Below, piece by piece: positions 23,801 through 32,253 of a DNA stretch of 64,000 nucleotides. Within the stretch, counting starts at the first letter, position 1. Each line of letters begins with the position of its first letter. Origin of the DNA: CAYRSS01 sp964426945. GTDB taxonomy: Bacteria; Planctomycetota; Phycisphaerae; UBA1845. Under the pieces are notes generated by a model, which had not been told where the DNA came from, searched no databases, and worked only from the letters and a program-made list of their open reading frames with translations. The translations under genes and the position numbers were made by a program. The stretch spans positions 80,343 to 144,342 of the forward strand of contig CAYRSS010000006.1 of NCBI GenBank assembly GCA_964426945.1, given 5' to 3'.

Positions 23801-26601
23801 TCGCCTGCTGCCTGCCGGACGGTTCCTGTGCAGACGTCGATCCGCTGTGTTGCGACGAACTGGGCGGCCAGCCCTCGCCGTATGGTGCGCCACAGTGCCT
23901 GGGCGATCTCAACGGCACCGGCATTGACGATGCCTGCGAGCCGCCGACGCAGGCCTGCTGCCTGCCCGACCGTTCGTGCCAGGACCTCGACTACATGGCG
24001 TGCGTGAATCTGGGCGGCGATCCGCAGGGTCCGCTCACGTCCTGCATCGCCGGCATCGTCTGCAACCCGATCAAGTGGGCGCAGCCGCCGGTCTACGACG
24101 AGATGCCGCCTCGCCCAGAGTGCTTCAACGGCTGGGACGAGATCTCGCACTTCGCCTGCCCCGGTTGCCAGATGGTCGCCGACGACTGGCTGTGCAGTGA
24201 CGCCGATCCGATCAGCGACATTCACTGGTGGGGTTCGTACGTCGGCTGGGACGAGGCGTCCGGTGCGCCTCCGGATGCGCCGGACCTCTTCCACGTCGGC
24301 ATCTGGTCAGATGTGAAGGCCACGGCCGCCACGCCGTTCAGCCATCCGGGCGAGCTGCTATGGCAGTGGATCGTACCCCGTGACATGCTGAACGAGCGTC
24401 CGGTGGGTTGCGACATGCACGCGACCCATCCACGCGACACATGCTTCCGCTATGACCTCCGTCTGCCGGACGGCGAGTTCGAGTGGTTCTACCAGTTGCC
24501 GCGCCCGCGCGTGTACTGGATCAGCATATCGGCGGTGTACCTCGCCGGCTCGCCGCCGGCCTTCCCGTGGGGCTGGAAGACTCGGCCGCACTTCTGGAAC
24601 GACGACGCGGTGGTCATCACCGCGCCGAACGCTCCGGTGCCGGGCGATCCGTGGCTGGAGGGTTTCCCGATCGAGGAACCGCCCGGCGTCTCCTGGGACA
24701 TGGCGTTCGTGCTGACGACCACCCGTTCGCTGGAGGCCAAGTGGTCGCAGCCGATGTTGCAGCCGTCAGAGAACTTCGACGCCGCCTCCAACCTCTGGCT
24801 GCGCGAGGAGACTGCGCCGCCGGTGCCCGTGGCCAAGTGGGATCAGCCACCCGATCCGGCCTGGTCCGGTCTGCATGCGCACGATGAGATGGCGCTCGGC
24901 CTTCATCGGTGGACGACGATCGCCGACGACTGGATTTGCCAGGGCGGCGAAGTTCGCGACGTGCACTGGTGGGGCAACTACGAACTTGACGACCTCGGTT
25001 TCGAGAAGCGCGGGCAGGGCATCGATCACTTCCACGTCAGCATCCACCTTGCCGTGCCGGGCCTTCCCGTCTCGAAGCCCACGACGGTGGAGGTTTTCGG
25101 CGTTGACATTCCGTTCGCCGCGGCGAACGAGACGTGGACCGGTCTGTTCAACATCGAAGGCGGACGCATCTACCTCTACACCTTCGACCTGCCGACTCCG
25201 TTTGATCAGGCGGCGGGAGAGCAATACTGGATCGACATCACGGCTTTCGCCGTGAATCCGATGCAGCCCGCAGTCTGGCGTTGGCAGGAGGCGCGACGCG
25301 ACATCGCGCCCATCCTCGGCGTGTCGCCGGCTGTGAGCCGGGCAGAGAGCGATACGCAACCCCCGTCGCCGTGGCAGTTTATCTCGTGGCCGCCGGTGCC
25401 GCCGGGCACGCAGACGCGGTACAGCGACATGGCGTTCCAGGTGACGGCGGGGCGGATCGGCGACGTGAATAAGGTCGTGGCCGACGACTTCCGCTCCGAC
25501 GGACGTCCGGTGCGTGCCCTGCAATGGTGGGGCAGCTACTTCGATCCGCGGTATGAGGAAGCCACGGGTATCGATCCGCAGCGCCAGGTCGACGGCTGGC
25601 TCCTGACTTTCCACTGGGCGGACAACGAGATTCCGTACCCGGTGGATCCGACCTGCCCGCCGGACCTGGTCAACGGCCCGGATCCGCCTCCGACGGCGCT
25701 GGGCTGCTACTTCATCCCGCGCGATGGTGTGCTTCGCGTGGGGACCGGCGCGGTCGACTGCCTCGGCCATCCCGTCTACGCCTACTATGCGGATCTCTCG
25801 CAGGCCTGCTTGCTGTGCAGCGAGCGTGATCCGCGGACGAGCTGGTACCCGGCCCAGCCGGGGTCGTTCAACGAGGAGCGCGGCGAGCGCTACTGGCTGT
25901 CGATCCAGGCGGTGGTGGGCGCGGAATGGCGCCTGCCCGAGTGCGACCTGGTGTACACCGGTCGTCTGCCGAGCGACTTGTCGGGCAATTCAGGTGACTT
26001 CTGGGGCTGGATGACGACCTCGAACCCCGCCGGCGACGCCTGGCTGAACTCGGCCTGCGTCGGCGAGATCGTGTCGTGGACGCCGTGGCCGCCGGATTGC
26101 TGGGAGTACGGCCGGTGGGACAAGCAGCCGCACCTTTGCCCGCTGCTGCCGCCTCCGCCGGTGGATATGGCTTTCGAGCTGCTCACACCTCATCCCGCCG
26201 CCGGCGCCTGCTGCTGGCCGGATGGAAGTTGTACCGACGGATCGCTGGCGCAGTGCGCCGGGTTTGTCTGCAACGTGAATAACTTCCTCGCCTGCTCGCC
26301 GAACTGCGTGCTGGGTGATGTGGACGGCAACGGTGTCGTCAACGCCGGCGACCGCGGCGTGATTTCGGCCAACTTCGGCCAGACCGCGCCGCAGCTCGTG
26401 TGCATCTGCGATCTGGACGGCAACGGCGTGATCAACCCGGCCGATCGCGGTGTGGTGTCGGCCAACATCGGGCTTCAGACTCCGCTGCCCGACTTCCAGA
26501 ACGGCAGCGGCCTGAACAACGGCATGCCTGACGGCCGGTTCCCGCCGGGCGGCGTGTTCTATGGACCGGGGACGCAGTGCGCGAGCGTGATGTGTCCGTG
26601 A
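20815..26601 (+). CDS. Giant secreted repeat protein (WWGSY-domain repeats) with internal and terminal EF-hand-like modules
   Basis: 1928 residues from the ATG at 20815, 7 nt after CTGGAGG. The frame is open upstream but has no signal there. A signal-like segment at about 25-43 precedes the mature part. The bulk is about six copies of a 200-250-residue domain starting near residues 215, 433, 738, 1087, 1341 and 1553. Typical signatures are KW.QPP, FNGWDEIS, VADDW(V/L)C, (H/E)WWGS(Y/F)LGW, WTDVPAGVDQPFSHPG and WGWKT(R/T)P. This matches a planctomycete domain of unknown function that I believe is catalogued as DUF7901. Domain 2 is interrupted at about 595-655 by a dockerin-like insert (GDVNRDGIINSIDINLVQF). 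Three ACCLP..(A/S)C repeats lie at about 960-1080. Residues 1797-1928 are the shared GACC-DxDGNG-NGSG module. Probably a surface or extracellular protein; ligand unknown. Confidence 0.85.
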   Translation: MVHLFFIAPVGATRIRPCAFHHGVCAFVAMMAVLAAPPRRSHAITVLYQAPGTSVTTGLAHSDVEFENPLAGGETVLSQPLFEWRDADYLAGPPPWYDDWTVAGAGVIDGNANEVWMRQAGQSITTSTTRSGRWMSVHLIGDANDGVADVHVDGVLVATLDMGSNLLDRAVVLVSGLADTLHQVRVSSVGPGALRGVDVAAFGAALLGPPPDSYKWQQPPQPLSSGPVYDGWDELSVFLGPQIGADDWVCETSDPVTRIRWWGSYLGWKEPVPPYLPDAFHLTMWTDVPAGTDQEFSHPGQVIWGVDCFDYTWEFVGWDYSPITHEIEATFLFTQELRPEEYFQQPGVSAIYWLSVAAFEPLGQPTDYPWGWKTRPRDPTSPAPDDAVVIWAPTDPQPGMVFQAGAPLWFPTPDESWDFAFELESAPLLSVVKFVSEPEPDPAGGPCYFGFDEESVWWIPPGQIVADDWLCADDLPVTALEWWGSYQFWVEPFPPADAPEMFHVGIWTDVPAGVDQPFSHPGQMVWEFWAPRGALQEVTDLCDEYPTQFHSYTDQSFRYRLDLPREWWFWQESNPPAVNIYWLSVAAWYPAGPPCACNGDVNRDGIINSIDINLVQFSFGCPVGTGNLVCDRADVNCDGMVSPQDLAVLNCQFAGVPWPPNQQCCVQVPGPRTGHPWGWKTRPHRPLAPDDAVRIFDPVEPALGAAYLLGMPVETLEEGSWDTAFVIWSSDPRPPLMKWSQPPVVYTGGEPFFNGWDEISVFGGPQVVADDWVCSTETPVTDVHWWGSFLGWRETYPPSFALPDSFQLAIWTDVPAGVDQPFSHPGAVLWEHPCVDYTWEFVGWDVDPRDGTGANLDSLFRFTCDLPPGAWFDQGPVNSIFWLSIAAMYPTLPGPSPTWGWKTTPRLDAQSPDDAVVVFDPLTPLIGMTYGAGAPLWWPTPESSWDVAFELTTRDVTPPEACCLPLGACTDVTPDVCNQQLGVSQGPGTACSGVTIACCLPDGSCADVDPLCCDELGGQPSPYGAPQCLGDLNGTGIDDACEPPTQACCLPDRSCQDLDYMACVNLGGDPQGPLTSCIAGIVCNPIKWAQPPVYDEMPPRPECFNGWDEISHFACPGCQMVADDWLCSDADPISDIHWWGSYVGWDEASGAPPDAPDLFHVGIWSDVKATAATPFSHPGELLWQWIVPRDMLNERPVGCDMHATHPRDTCFRYDLRLPDGEFEWFYQLPRPRVYWISISAVYLAGSPPAFPWGWKTRPHFWNDDAVVITAPNAPVPGDPWLEGFPIEEPPGVSWDMAFVLTTTRSLEAKWSQPMLQPSENFDAASNLWLREETAPPVPVAKWDQPPDPAWSGLHAHDEMALGLHRWTTIADDWICQGGEVRDVHWWGNYELDDLGFEKRGQGIDHFHVSIHLAVPGLPVSKPTTVEVFGVDIPFAAANETWTGLFNIEGGRIYLYTFDLPTPFDQAAGEQYWIDITAFAVNPMQPAVWRWQEARRDIAPILGVSPAVSRAESDTQPPSPWQFISWPPVPPGTQTRYSDMAFQVTAGRIGDVNKVVADDFRSDGRPVRALQWWGSYFDPRYEEATGIDPQRQVDGWLLTFHWADNEIPYPVDPTCPPDLVNGPDPPPTALGCYFIPRDGVLRVGTGAVDCLGHPVYAYYADLSQACLLCSERDPRTSWYPAQPGSFNEERGERYWLSIQAVVGAEWRLPECDLVYTGRLPSDLSGNSGDFWGWMTTSNPAGDAWLNSACVGEIVSWTPWPPDCWEYGRWDKQPHLCPLLPPPPVDMAFELLTPHPAAGACCWPDGSCTDGSLAQCAGFVCNVNNFLACSPNCVLGDVDGNGVVNAGDRGVISANFGQTAPQLVCICDLDGNGVINPADRGVVSANIGLQTPLPDFQNGSGLNNGMPDGRFPPGGVFYGPGTQCASVMCP

Positions 26602-26696
26602 CCGGCCTGGTGCGCGGCGCGCCGCCCGGGGGCGGAGGGCGGGCGCGCCGCCTTCGATCGACAGGATCGACCGCCCCCCCAGCGAAGGAGAATCAA

Positions 26697-27482
26697 ATGA
26701 GGAGCATCGCGCGATGGTCCGTCGCGGTCCTGTTCGCCGGATGCATGGTGCACTGGACGACTCCGGCCGTGGCCCAGCCGACCGTCACTGGAACCCTGAG
26801 CAACTTCGACGTCGTCAACACGACCGGGCAGGAAGCCAACGACTTCGACGTCGTGCTCGGGGGCGTCGCGCCCGGCGACATCGACAGCCTGTACACGGGG
26901 GACTATCCCAACGTGAGTGTGATGCCTGCATCCGGCGGGACCCGAATCCGCTGGAGCGGCTCGTCCACGCCGCCCGGCGGGTTCGCCCACTTCGGGCTGA
27001 CCCTGGCGGGCGACGTCGATCCTGTCGCCGTGCAGATGAACTGGACGTTCAACGGCAGCAATACGGGTAACCTGCCTGATGTGTGGCAGATCTGGAACTC
27101 GCTGCTCAGCGGCGTTGTCCAGGATGACATCACCAATCGCTCGACCGTTGACCTGCTGATTCAGCGCAGGGTGAACGAGCGGGTCGAACCGGTGTCGCTG
27201 ACGGACCTGCTTCGCGGAGGACAGTTGTGGAACTCGGCGATTCTGATCGACCCGGTACCGATTCCGCTGCCGTCGGGCGCGACGGCGCTCTATGACTACG
27301 ACGGCTTCCCGATGCCGGGCAATGTCCTGATGTTCTACGACGTGTTTACGACGCTCGACCCCGACGTTCGGCTGATGACGTTCCTGAATGGGGCGGCTGT
27401 CATTCCCGAGCCGGCGACGCTGGCCCTGATGATCGGCGCCGTGGTCATGCTCGCAGGACGGCGGCTTCACCGTCGGCCGTAA
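26697..27482 (+). CDS. PEP-CTERM sorting-signal protein
   Basis: 261 residues from the ATG at 26697, 6 nt after AAGGAG. The signal peptide ends TPAVAQ. The C-terminus is a textbook PEP-CTERM signal: IPEPATLALMIGAVVML, then a basic tail RRLHRRP. Such proteins are cleaved and transferred to the surface by an exosortase (EpsH/XrtA family), which is not in this window. The body (TGTLSNFDVVNTTGQEANDF) is a beta-rich domain seen in other planctomycete PEP-CTERM proteins, without known activity. It lies 95 bases after the 1928-aa gene and is followed by a strong terminator, so the two may share a transcript. Its sorting tag differs from that of its neighbours. Confidence 0.9.
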   Translation: MRSIARWSVAVLFAGCMVHWTTPAVAQPTVTGTLSNFDVVNTTGQEANDFDVVLGGVAPGDIDSLYTGDYPNVSVMPASGGTRIRWSGSSTPPGGFAHFGLTLAGDVDPVAVQMNWTFNGSNTGNLPDVWQIWNSLLSGVVQDDITNRSTVDLLIQRRVNERVEPVSLTDLLRGGQLWNSAILIDPVPIPLPSGATALYDYDGFPMPGNVLMFYDVFTTLDPDVRLMTFLNGAAVIPEPATLALMIGAVVMLAGRRLHRRP

Positions 27483-27585
27483 GTCGGAAGTTCCGCCCCG
27501 GCTACGGGACGAATGATCGAGGCGCGGCCGCGTGTCCAGGCGGACAGGCGTAGCGACCGCGCCAGGAGCGTGAAGGAAGCACCGG

Positions 27586-27615
27586 GGCCCCGCGGCAGGA
27601 AGCCGCGGGGCCTTT
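27586..27615 (+). terminator. Strong intrinsic terminator
   Basis: Perfect 11-bp stem GGCCCCGCGGC/GCCGCGGGGCC with loop AGGAA, then TTT. It lies 104 bases after the PEP-CTERM gene. The remaining gene-free bases to 27865 show nothing recognised. Confidence 0.75.
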
Positions 27616-27865
27616 GGCGTTTCCGGAGTTCCAGATCAAGCTACTCTCAAGTCAAACAAAGCAAAACGCAGTCGATTCCCTGCCCGTGAGCCACGCCGTG
27701 GCCCGCGGGATGCCAGACGGAATCCGCGGGTGGACCGCGCGCGATCCCCGACCCGGCCTGGGTGGCGGGGGCGTTGGGATCTGCTTTCAACGCGGCTCCG
27801 CCGGCGTCCGGACGGACTTCGACTCTCCGCGGCGCCGGGCGACCGCCACCCGGGAGCAGCGAATC

Positions 27866-30800
27866 ATGCAAACCACCTTCGTCTGGATCCGGCCTCGGCC
27901 GGTCCTGTGGATCGTCGCCGCCGTGCTCGTCGGTGTCGCCGAATCGTCGGCCGAGCAGCGATGGATTGCGGTGCGCGACGACGGCAGCACCGCCGCAGTT
28001 GCCGCCGCGGCCGCGTCAGCTCCGGAAGTTCACGTCGTGAAAGCCGGCTTGGATGAGCTTGTGGTCGACGTCACGCTGACCGGCCTGCTCGTCCATGAGC
28101 GGTTCACGACGGAGGGGGCCTTCGCCGCGGTCGGCTGGCCTGACGCCGCCGTTCCCGGCGGAGTCGGCACGCCGGCCGTGCCGGCTGTCCGGCGGCTTCT
28201 GGTCGCGCCGCACGGCGCAACCCTCTCGGCGGAGGTCGAGCTCTCGGCTGCGATAGCCATCGACCGCGCCGCGGCCGGTGTCCCGCTGCGCCTGGTGCCG
28301 GTCCAGCCGCCCGTGGAGAAGATCCCGGGTGCCATGGAACGGGCCGTGTTTCAGTGGGACAAGGCAGCCTATGCGCTGGATGCCTTCCTGCCTGAATCGA
28401 GAGTCGCCGTCGAAGAACTGGGCTTGATGGCGGGACTGCGGTTGGTCGCGCTCACGGTATATCCGGTCGCGTACAACCCGGTGCAGGAGCGGCTGCATGT
28501 GTACCGCACGATGCGAACCCGTGTGCGGTTCGAAGGCGGCGCGTTGCCGGCGAGTCATCGCGCGCCAGCAGCCCGCCTGGCGGCGCTGCTGCTGAATCCT
28601 CCCCCGTCCCCGGTGCTCCGGGAAGGCGCGGGCAACTTCCACGTGATCGCTGCGCCCGAGTTTGCGGAGACGATTGCCGGGTTTGCCGCCGCGAAAACGG
28701 CGCAGGGCTTCGAGGTGACGACCTGGATCCCGTCGGCCGGTTCCACGACGGAGCAGATCAAGGCCCACATCGCGGCGCTCTGGGCGGACCCCGAAACGGC
28801 GCCTGACTACGTGCTGCTCGTAGGCGACACGAACTCGATTCCCCACTGGGTCGGCGTGGGCGCGGACAATCCGGCTACGGATCTCTACTACGTGTGCCTG
28901 GACGGGACGGGCGACTGGATGCCCGATCTGGCGATCGGGCGCTTCCCGGTCCGGTCGATCCCCCAGCTCGAGGCAATCATCGAGAAGACGCTCGCCTTCG
29001 AGGAAGGTGCGTACACGGATCCCGGCTACTTGCTGCGGGCCGTGTTCATGGCGTCGGAAGACAACTACAGCATCACGGAGGGGACGCACGAGTGGACGAT
29101 TACCACGCACCTCGACCCCGCAAACTTCGTGAGCGACAGGCTCTATTCGCACACGTGGAGCGCGACGCCGCAGCAGGTCCGTGACGCCTTCAACGGCGGG
29201 CGGCTCTTCGGCATCTACAGCGGCCACGGCGGCGAGTTTTCCTGGGCCGACGGTCCGCCGTTCTCCCAGGCGGACGTTCGCGGCCTGTTCAACGACGGGT
29301 ACTACCCCTTCGTCTGCAGCTTTGCCTGTCTGACGGGTAGTTACGCGGAGCCCGAGTGCTTCGCGGAAACCTGGATCGTCGAACCCGCCAGGGGTGCGGC
29401 CGCCGTGTGGGCGTCGTCCGTGACCAGCTACTGGACCGAGGACGACGTGCTGCAGAAGCGGCTGTTCGACGCGTTCTACAAGGACTACGTCCGCGAACTG
29501 GGCCCGGCGATCAATCACACCCGCGTGCAGTATGCCGCCCAGATGGGCACCGGGGCGACGACTCGGCGGTACTTCGAGATGTACAACCTTCTCGGCGATC
29601 CGTCGCTCTACATCCCCGATGCCGAAGCCGCGCTTCGCGTCACGCCTACCGGCGTCTTCCGCAGTGAAGGCCCGTCGGGCGGACCGTTCCAGCCGGCGGC
29701 CCGGGCCTACCAGGTGCGCAACCTGGCGGAGTATCGCATCGATTATGTCGTGACGATCCCGGGGGCAGTCCCGTGGCTACTGTTGGGCGGGGCGACCAGC
29801 GGTTCGCTTGATCCGGGGGCGACCGCCGACGTTTCCGTTCAAATTGACGGTGCCGCCGCCGCCGCGATGGAGAACGGCCTGCATACCGCGTCGGTCGAGT
29901 TCAGCAACACGACCGATCACGTCGGCGACAGCATCCGCGCCGTGGAGCTGGAGATCGGCCGGTACGTCTACACGTCGCTCGACGTTCCGAAGCCCATCAG
30001 CGACCTGGCTGTCGTCAGCAGCACGCTGGAGGTGAGCGACGTGTTCTGCGTGGGTGACGTCGACGTGGCCGTCGACATCACGCACACCTACATCGGTGAT
30101 CTCGTTGTGGAACTCCGCTCGCCGCGGGGTGATACGGTCGTGTTGCACAATCGCGGCGGGGGCGCCGCCGACAACCTGATCGCCAGCTACGACGATGAGG
30201 GGCAGGCTCCGAGCGGACCCGGTGCGTTGTCCGATTTCGATCTGGCACCAGCGACAGGGCTCTGGACGCTGACGGTTCGAGACCAGGCCGGCGGCGACGT
30301 GGGCACGCTGAACGGGTGGTCGCTGCGCGTGCTGCCGCTGGGTGATACATGTCCGCCGGTCGCGCAGGATCTCATGGTCGAGACCTCGGTGGGCCTGCCG
30401 GTGGATATCACGCTCCAGGGCGTGTCTGCGGCCGGTCTGCCGCTGACCTTCGTCATTGACACGCTCCCCGCCGAGGGCGCCCTGATCGACCCGCTGCACG
30501 GCGTGATTGTCGCGGCGCCTCACGCCCTGGCCGAAGTGGGTGACATCGTGTTGTATGTGCCGGACTGCTCGTACAGCGGGCCAGATGTTTTCACCTATCA
30601 CGTCAGCGACGGACTCGAATCGCCACCGGCCGAGGTTGGTATTGTCGTGGGAGGTCCGCTGGAGGTCGTCGGCTATACACTCGACACGGATCCTGGATGG
30701 CTCCGCGAGGGGCTCTGGGCATTCGGCCGGCCCACGGGGCAGGGCGGCTACGGCCGCGATCCCGTCGCCGGCCACACCGGGGTGAACGTGTTCGGCTACA

Positions 30801-31348
30801 ACCTGGCGGGCGACTACGAGAACAGTCTGCCGGTCCGCTGTCTGACCACGTCACCGTTCGATCTCAGCGGCTTGTCGTCGGTCGAGCTGCGCTTCTGGCG
30901 ATGGCTGGGGGTCGAGTCCGCCAGCTACGACCACGCATCGGTCGACGTGTCCGTCGACGGCGTTCACTGGACCACGGTCTGGGCGCACAGCGGGTCAGCG
31001 CTCATGGACTCAGCCTGGACTGAGATGCGCCTCGACATCGGCGAAGTGGCCGACGGCATGTCGGCCGTGCAGATCCGTTGGAGCATGGGGCCGACGGATG
31101 GCTCCGTGACCTACCCCGGATGGAATATCGATGACATCTCGCTGTGGGCCCGCTTGACCGATCCGCCGGTCGGCGACTTCAGCGGCGACGGCGTCGTGGA
31201 TCTGACGGACTTCGCGCGACTGGTTGGTTGTCTCCATGGCCCTCAGGGCGAAAGCGGTATTGAGTGCGTGTGCGCCGAGCTTGATGGTGACGGTGATGTG
31301 GACATGGTCGACTTCGTGCTGCTGAGCCGGCTCGTCACAGCGCCGTAG
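27866..31348 (+). CDS. Secreted gingipain-like C25 cysteine peptidase with P domain
   Basis: 1160 residues from the ATG at 27866, 9 nt after GGGAG. The signal peptide ends ESSAEQ. A propeptide-like region precedes the C25 core, whose catalytic pair is visible as His454 in YSGHGGEFSWA and Cys488 in ACLTGSY, matching the GHG and CxxGx(F/Y) patterns of gingipains. YVLLVGDTN and DLYYVCLDG, ahead of them, are also conserved in the family. Residues about 712-826 form a proprotein-convertase P domain (HTYIGDLVVELRSPRGDTV to LTVRDQAGGDVGTLNGWSL). A cadherin-like Ig domain follows (DVFTYHVSDG), then an adhesive domain and a final dockerin-type pair (DFSGDGVVDLTDFARLVG, ELDGDGDVDMVDFVLLSR). This tail is a different class from the NGSG module. 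Likely an extracellular protease. Confidence 0.9.
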   Translation: MQTTFVWIRPRPVLWIVAAVLVGVAESSAEQRWIAVRDDGSTAAVAAAAASAPEVHVVKAGLDELVVDVTLTGLLVHERFTTEGAFAAVGWPDAAVPGGVGTPAVPAVRRLLVAPHGATLSAEVELSAAIAIDRAAAGVPLRLVPVQPPVEKIPGAMERAVFQWDKAAYALDAFLPESRVAVEELGLMAGLRLVALTVYPVAYNPVQERLHVYRTMRTRVRFEGGALPASHRAPAARLAALLLNPPPSPVLREGAGNFHVIAAPEFAETIAGFAAAKTAQGFEVTTWIPSAGSTTEQIKAHIAALWADPETAPDYVLLVGDTNSIPHWVGVGADNPATDLYYVCLDGTGDWMPDLAIGRFPVRSIPQLEAIIEKTLAFEEGAYTDPGYLLRAVFMASEDNYSITEGTHEWTITTHLDPANFVSDRLYSHTWSATPQQVRDAFNGGRLFGIYSGHGGEFSWADGPPFSQADVRGLFNDGYYPFVCSFACLTGSYAEPECFAETWIVEPARGAAAVWASSVTSYWTEDDVLQKRLFDAFYKDYVRELGPAINHTRVQYAAQMGTGATTRRYFEMYNLLGDPSLYIPDAEAALRVTPTGVFRSEGPSGGPFQPAARAYQVRNLAEYRIDYVVTIPGAVPWLLLGGATSGSLDPGATADVSVQIDGAAAAAMENGLHTASVEFSNTTDHVGDSIRAVELEIGRYVYTSLDVPKPISDLAVVSSTLEVSDVFCVGDVDVAVDITHTYIGDLVVELRSPRGDTVVLHNRGGGAADNLIASYDDEGQAPSGPGALSDFDLAPATGLWTLTVRDQAGGDVGTLNGWSLRVLPLGDTCPPVAQDLMVETSVGLPVDITLQGVSAAGLPLTFVIDTLPAEGALIDPLHGVIVAAPHALAEVGDIVLYVPDCSYSGPDVFTYHVSDGLESPPAEVGIVVGGPLEVVGYTLDTDPGWLREGLWAFGRPTGQGGYGRDPVAGHTGVNVFGYNLAGDYENSLPVRCLTTSPFDLSGLSSVELRFWRWLGVESASYDHASVDVSVDGVHWTTVWAHSGSALMDSAWTEMRLDIGEVADGMSAVQIRWSMGPTDGSVTYPGWNIDDISLWARLTDPPVGDFSGDGVVDLTDFARLVGCLHGPQGESGIECVCAELDGDGDVDMVDFVLLSRLVTAP

Positions 31349-31365
31349 GCGACGGATGGCTTCCG

Positions 31366-31394
31366 GGCCGGCGGGCGCCAGCCGTCCGCCGGTC
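31366..31394 (+). terminator. Possible terminator after the peptidase gene
   Basis: CCGGCGG/CCGCCGG stem (31368-31374 with 31386-31392), extended by two pairs including one G.T, with an 11-nt loop. No T-tract follows. Confidence 0.35.
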
Positions 31395-31834
31395 CGCACG
31401 ACGCAGCACGATGATTGCGGCGGACGGGTTGGTCACGGATCCGAGCGATCTCATGCACGGGCGTTCCGCCGAGCCGGAGTTTGCACGGGCAGCGGCTGCG
31501 TCACGGTCTGGAATTCCGGTCGGGCTGTTCGAGATTCAGGGTTGAGGTTTGCATCCCTGCTGCGGAGACCCCGAATCCGCAAGCCGCAATCTCATTCCGA
31601 ATCCTCAACCGGCGTGAACAATACCTCACCCGGAAACGCGAAACCCGGCGAAAAGTACCGGGTGGTCCGGAACGATCAGGATCGGGGATTCCGTCGGCGT
31701 GGCTGGGCACGCGCCCCGCCCTCCCGGATCAATCCGCCCTCGCGCGGTCGGGTCCGCTCGCCGGGCAAGGCGTGCCGCGTTCGCGCTGCCGGGCGGCCGC
31801 GTGCGGCGAGACTTCACCGCAGGGCGGAGCCGGA
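31395..31834. other. Gene-free region
   Basis: About 440 bases between convergent genes. The only structure noted is an 8-bp inverted pair GGTTGAGG (31540-31547) and CCTCAACC (31603-31610), in a less GC-rich stretch with CCGAATCC-type short repeats. Open frames here are random. Confidence 0.4.
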
Positions 31835-32080
31835 TCATGCCTTGACGTATCGTTCGATGTAGTCGGCCGCCGCGGCGACGGACTGGACGGCCAGGGCCTC
31901 CTCCTGCTTCATGTCGATGTCGAATTCCTCTTCAAACGCCGCGACCAGTTCGAGGCTCTGCACGGATTCGGCGCCGAGGTCGAAGACGAAGTGCGAGTCC
32001 GGCGCGATTTCCGACGGATCGAGCCCCAGCACGCGGGCGGTAACCTGGGTGACACGGTTGAGCGTGGTCGGGTGTGCCAT
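31835..32080 (-). CDS. Acyl carrier protein
   Basis: 81 residues, the usual size. On the minus strand a perfect AAGGAGG lies 6 nt before the ATG at 32080. The phosphopantetheine attachment site is Ser39 in DLGAESVQSLELV, where canonical ACPs have DSLD. The surrounding helices (VTQVTARVLGLDPSEIAPDSHFV and AFEEEFDI) fit the family well. It carries acyl chains as thioesters. No fatty-acid synthesis genes (fabD, fabG, fabF) are adjacent, unlike acpP in many genomes. Instead it follows an acyl-CoA synthetase gene, so it may be either the housekeeping ACP or a specialised one. A REP-like hairpin begins immediately upstream of the ribosome binding site. Confidence 0.9.
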   Translation of the reverse strand: MAHPTTLNRVTQVTARVLGLDPSEIAPDSHFVFDLGAESVQSLELVAAFEEEFDIDMKQEEALAVQSVAAAADYIERYVKA

Positions 32081-32097
32081 GATGATCCTCCTTAGGG

Positions 32098-32189
32098 GTC
32101 CGCTGAAAAAGGGGCCTGGCTGCGGCGTCAACCCGCTTCCCCCGTTCGTGAATAGCGACCAGGCGGTGCCTGACCCTTTTTCAGCGGAC
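32098..32189. repeat. REP/MITE-like inverted repeat element
   Basis: Perfect 16-bp inverted arms GTCCGCTGAAAAAGGG (32098-32113) and its complement (32174-32189) enclose about 60 bases. A second inner stem is GCCTGG (32115-32120) with CCAGGC (32159-32164). The right arm reads GGTGCCTGACCCTTTTTCAGC, a type of sequence known from dispersed palindromes in environmental bacteria and often linked to RAYT (IS200-like) transposases. It sits between two minus-strand genes, 5 bases from the ACP ribosome binding site. Confidence 0.7.
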
Positions 32190-32253
32190 AGTCAGGGCGA
32201 AGGCCAGGCTGCGCCCTGCGCGTTGTTCGGGCGGGGCCGGTCCGGCTCCGCGG

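Noticed and set aside
21604..24294. An 896-codon minus-strand open frame
   Set aside because: Antisense shadow of the giant repeat gene; no motifs and Arg-rich composition.
31415..32095. A 226-codon plus-strand open frame between the peptidase and ACP genes
   Set aside because: It ends antisense within the ACP gene and has no motif, signal or ribosome binding site.
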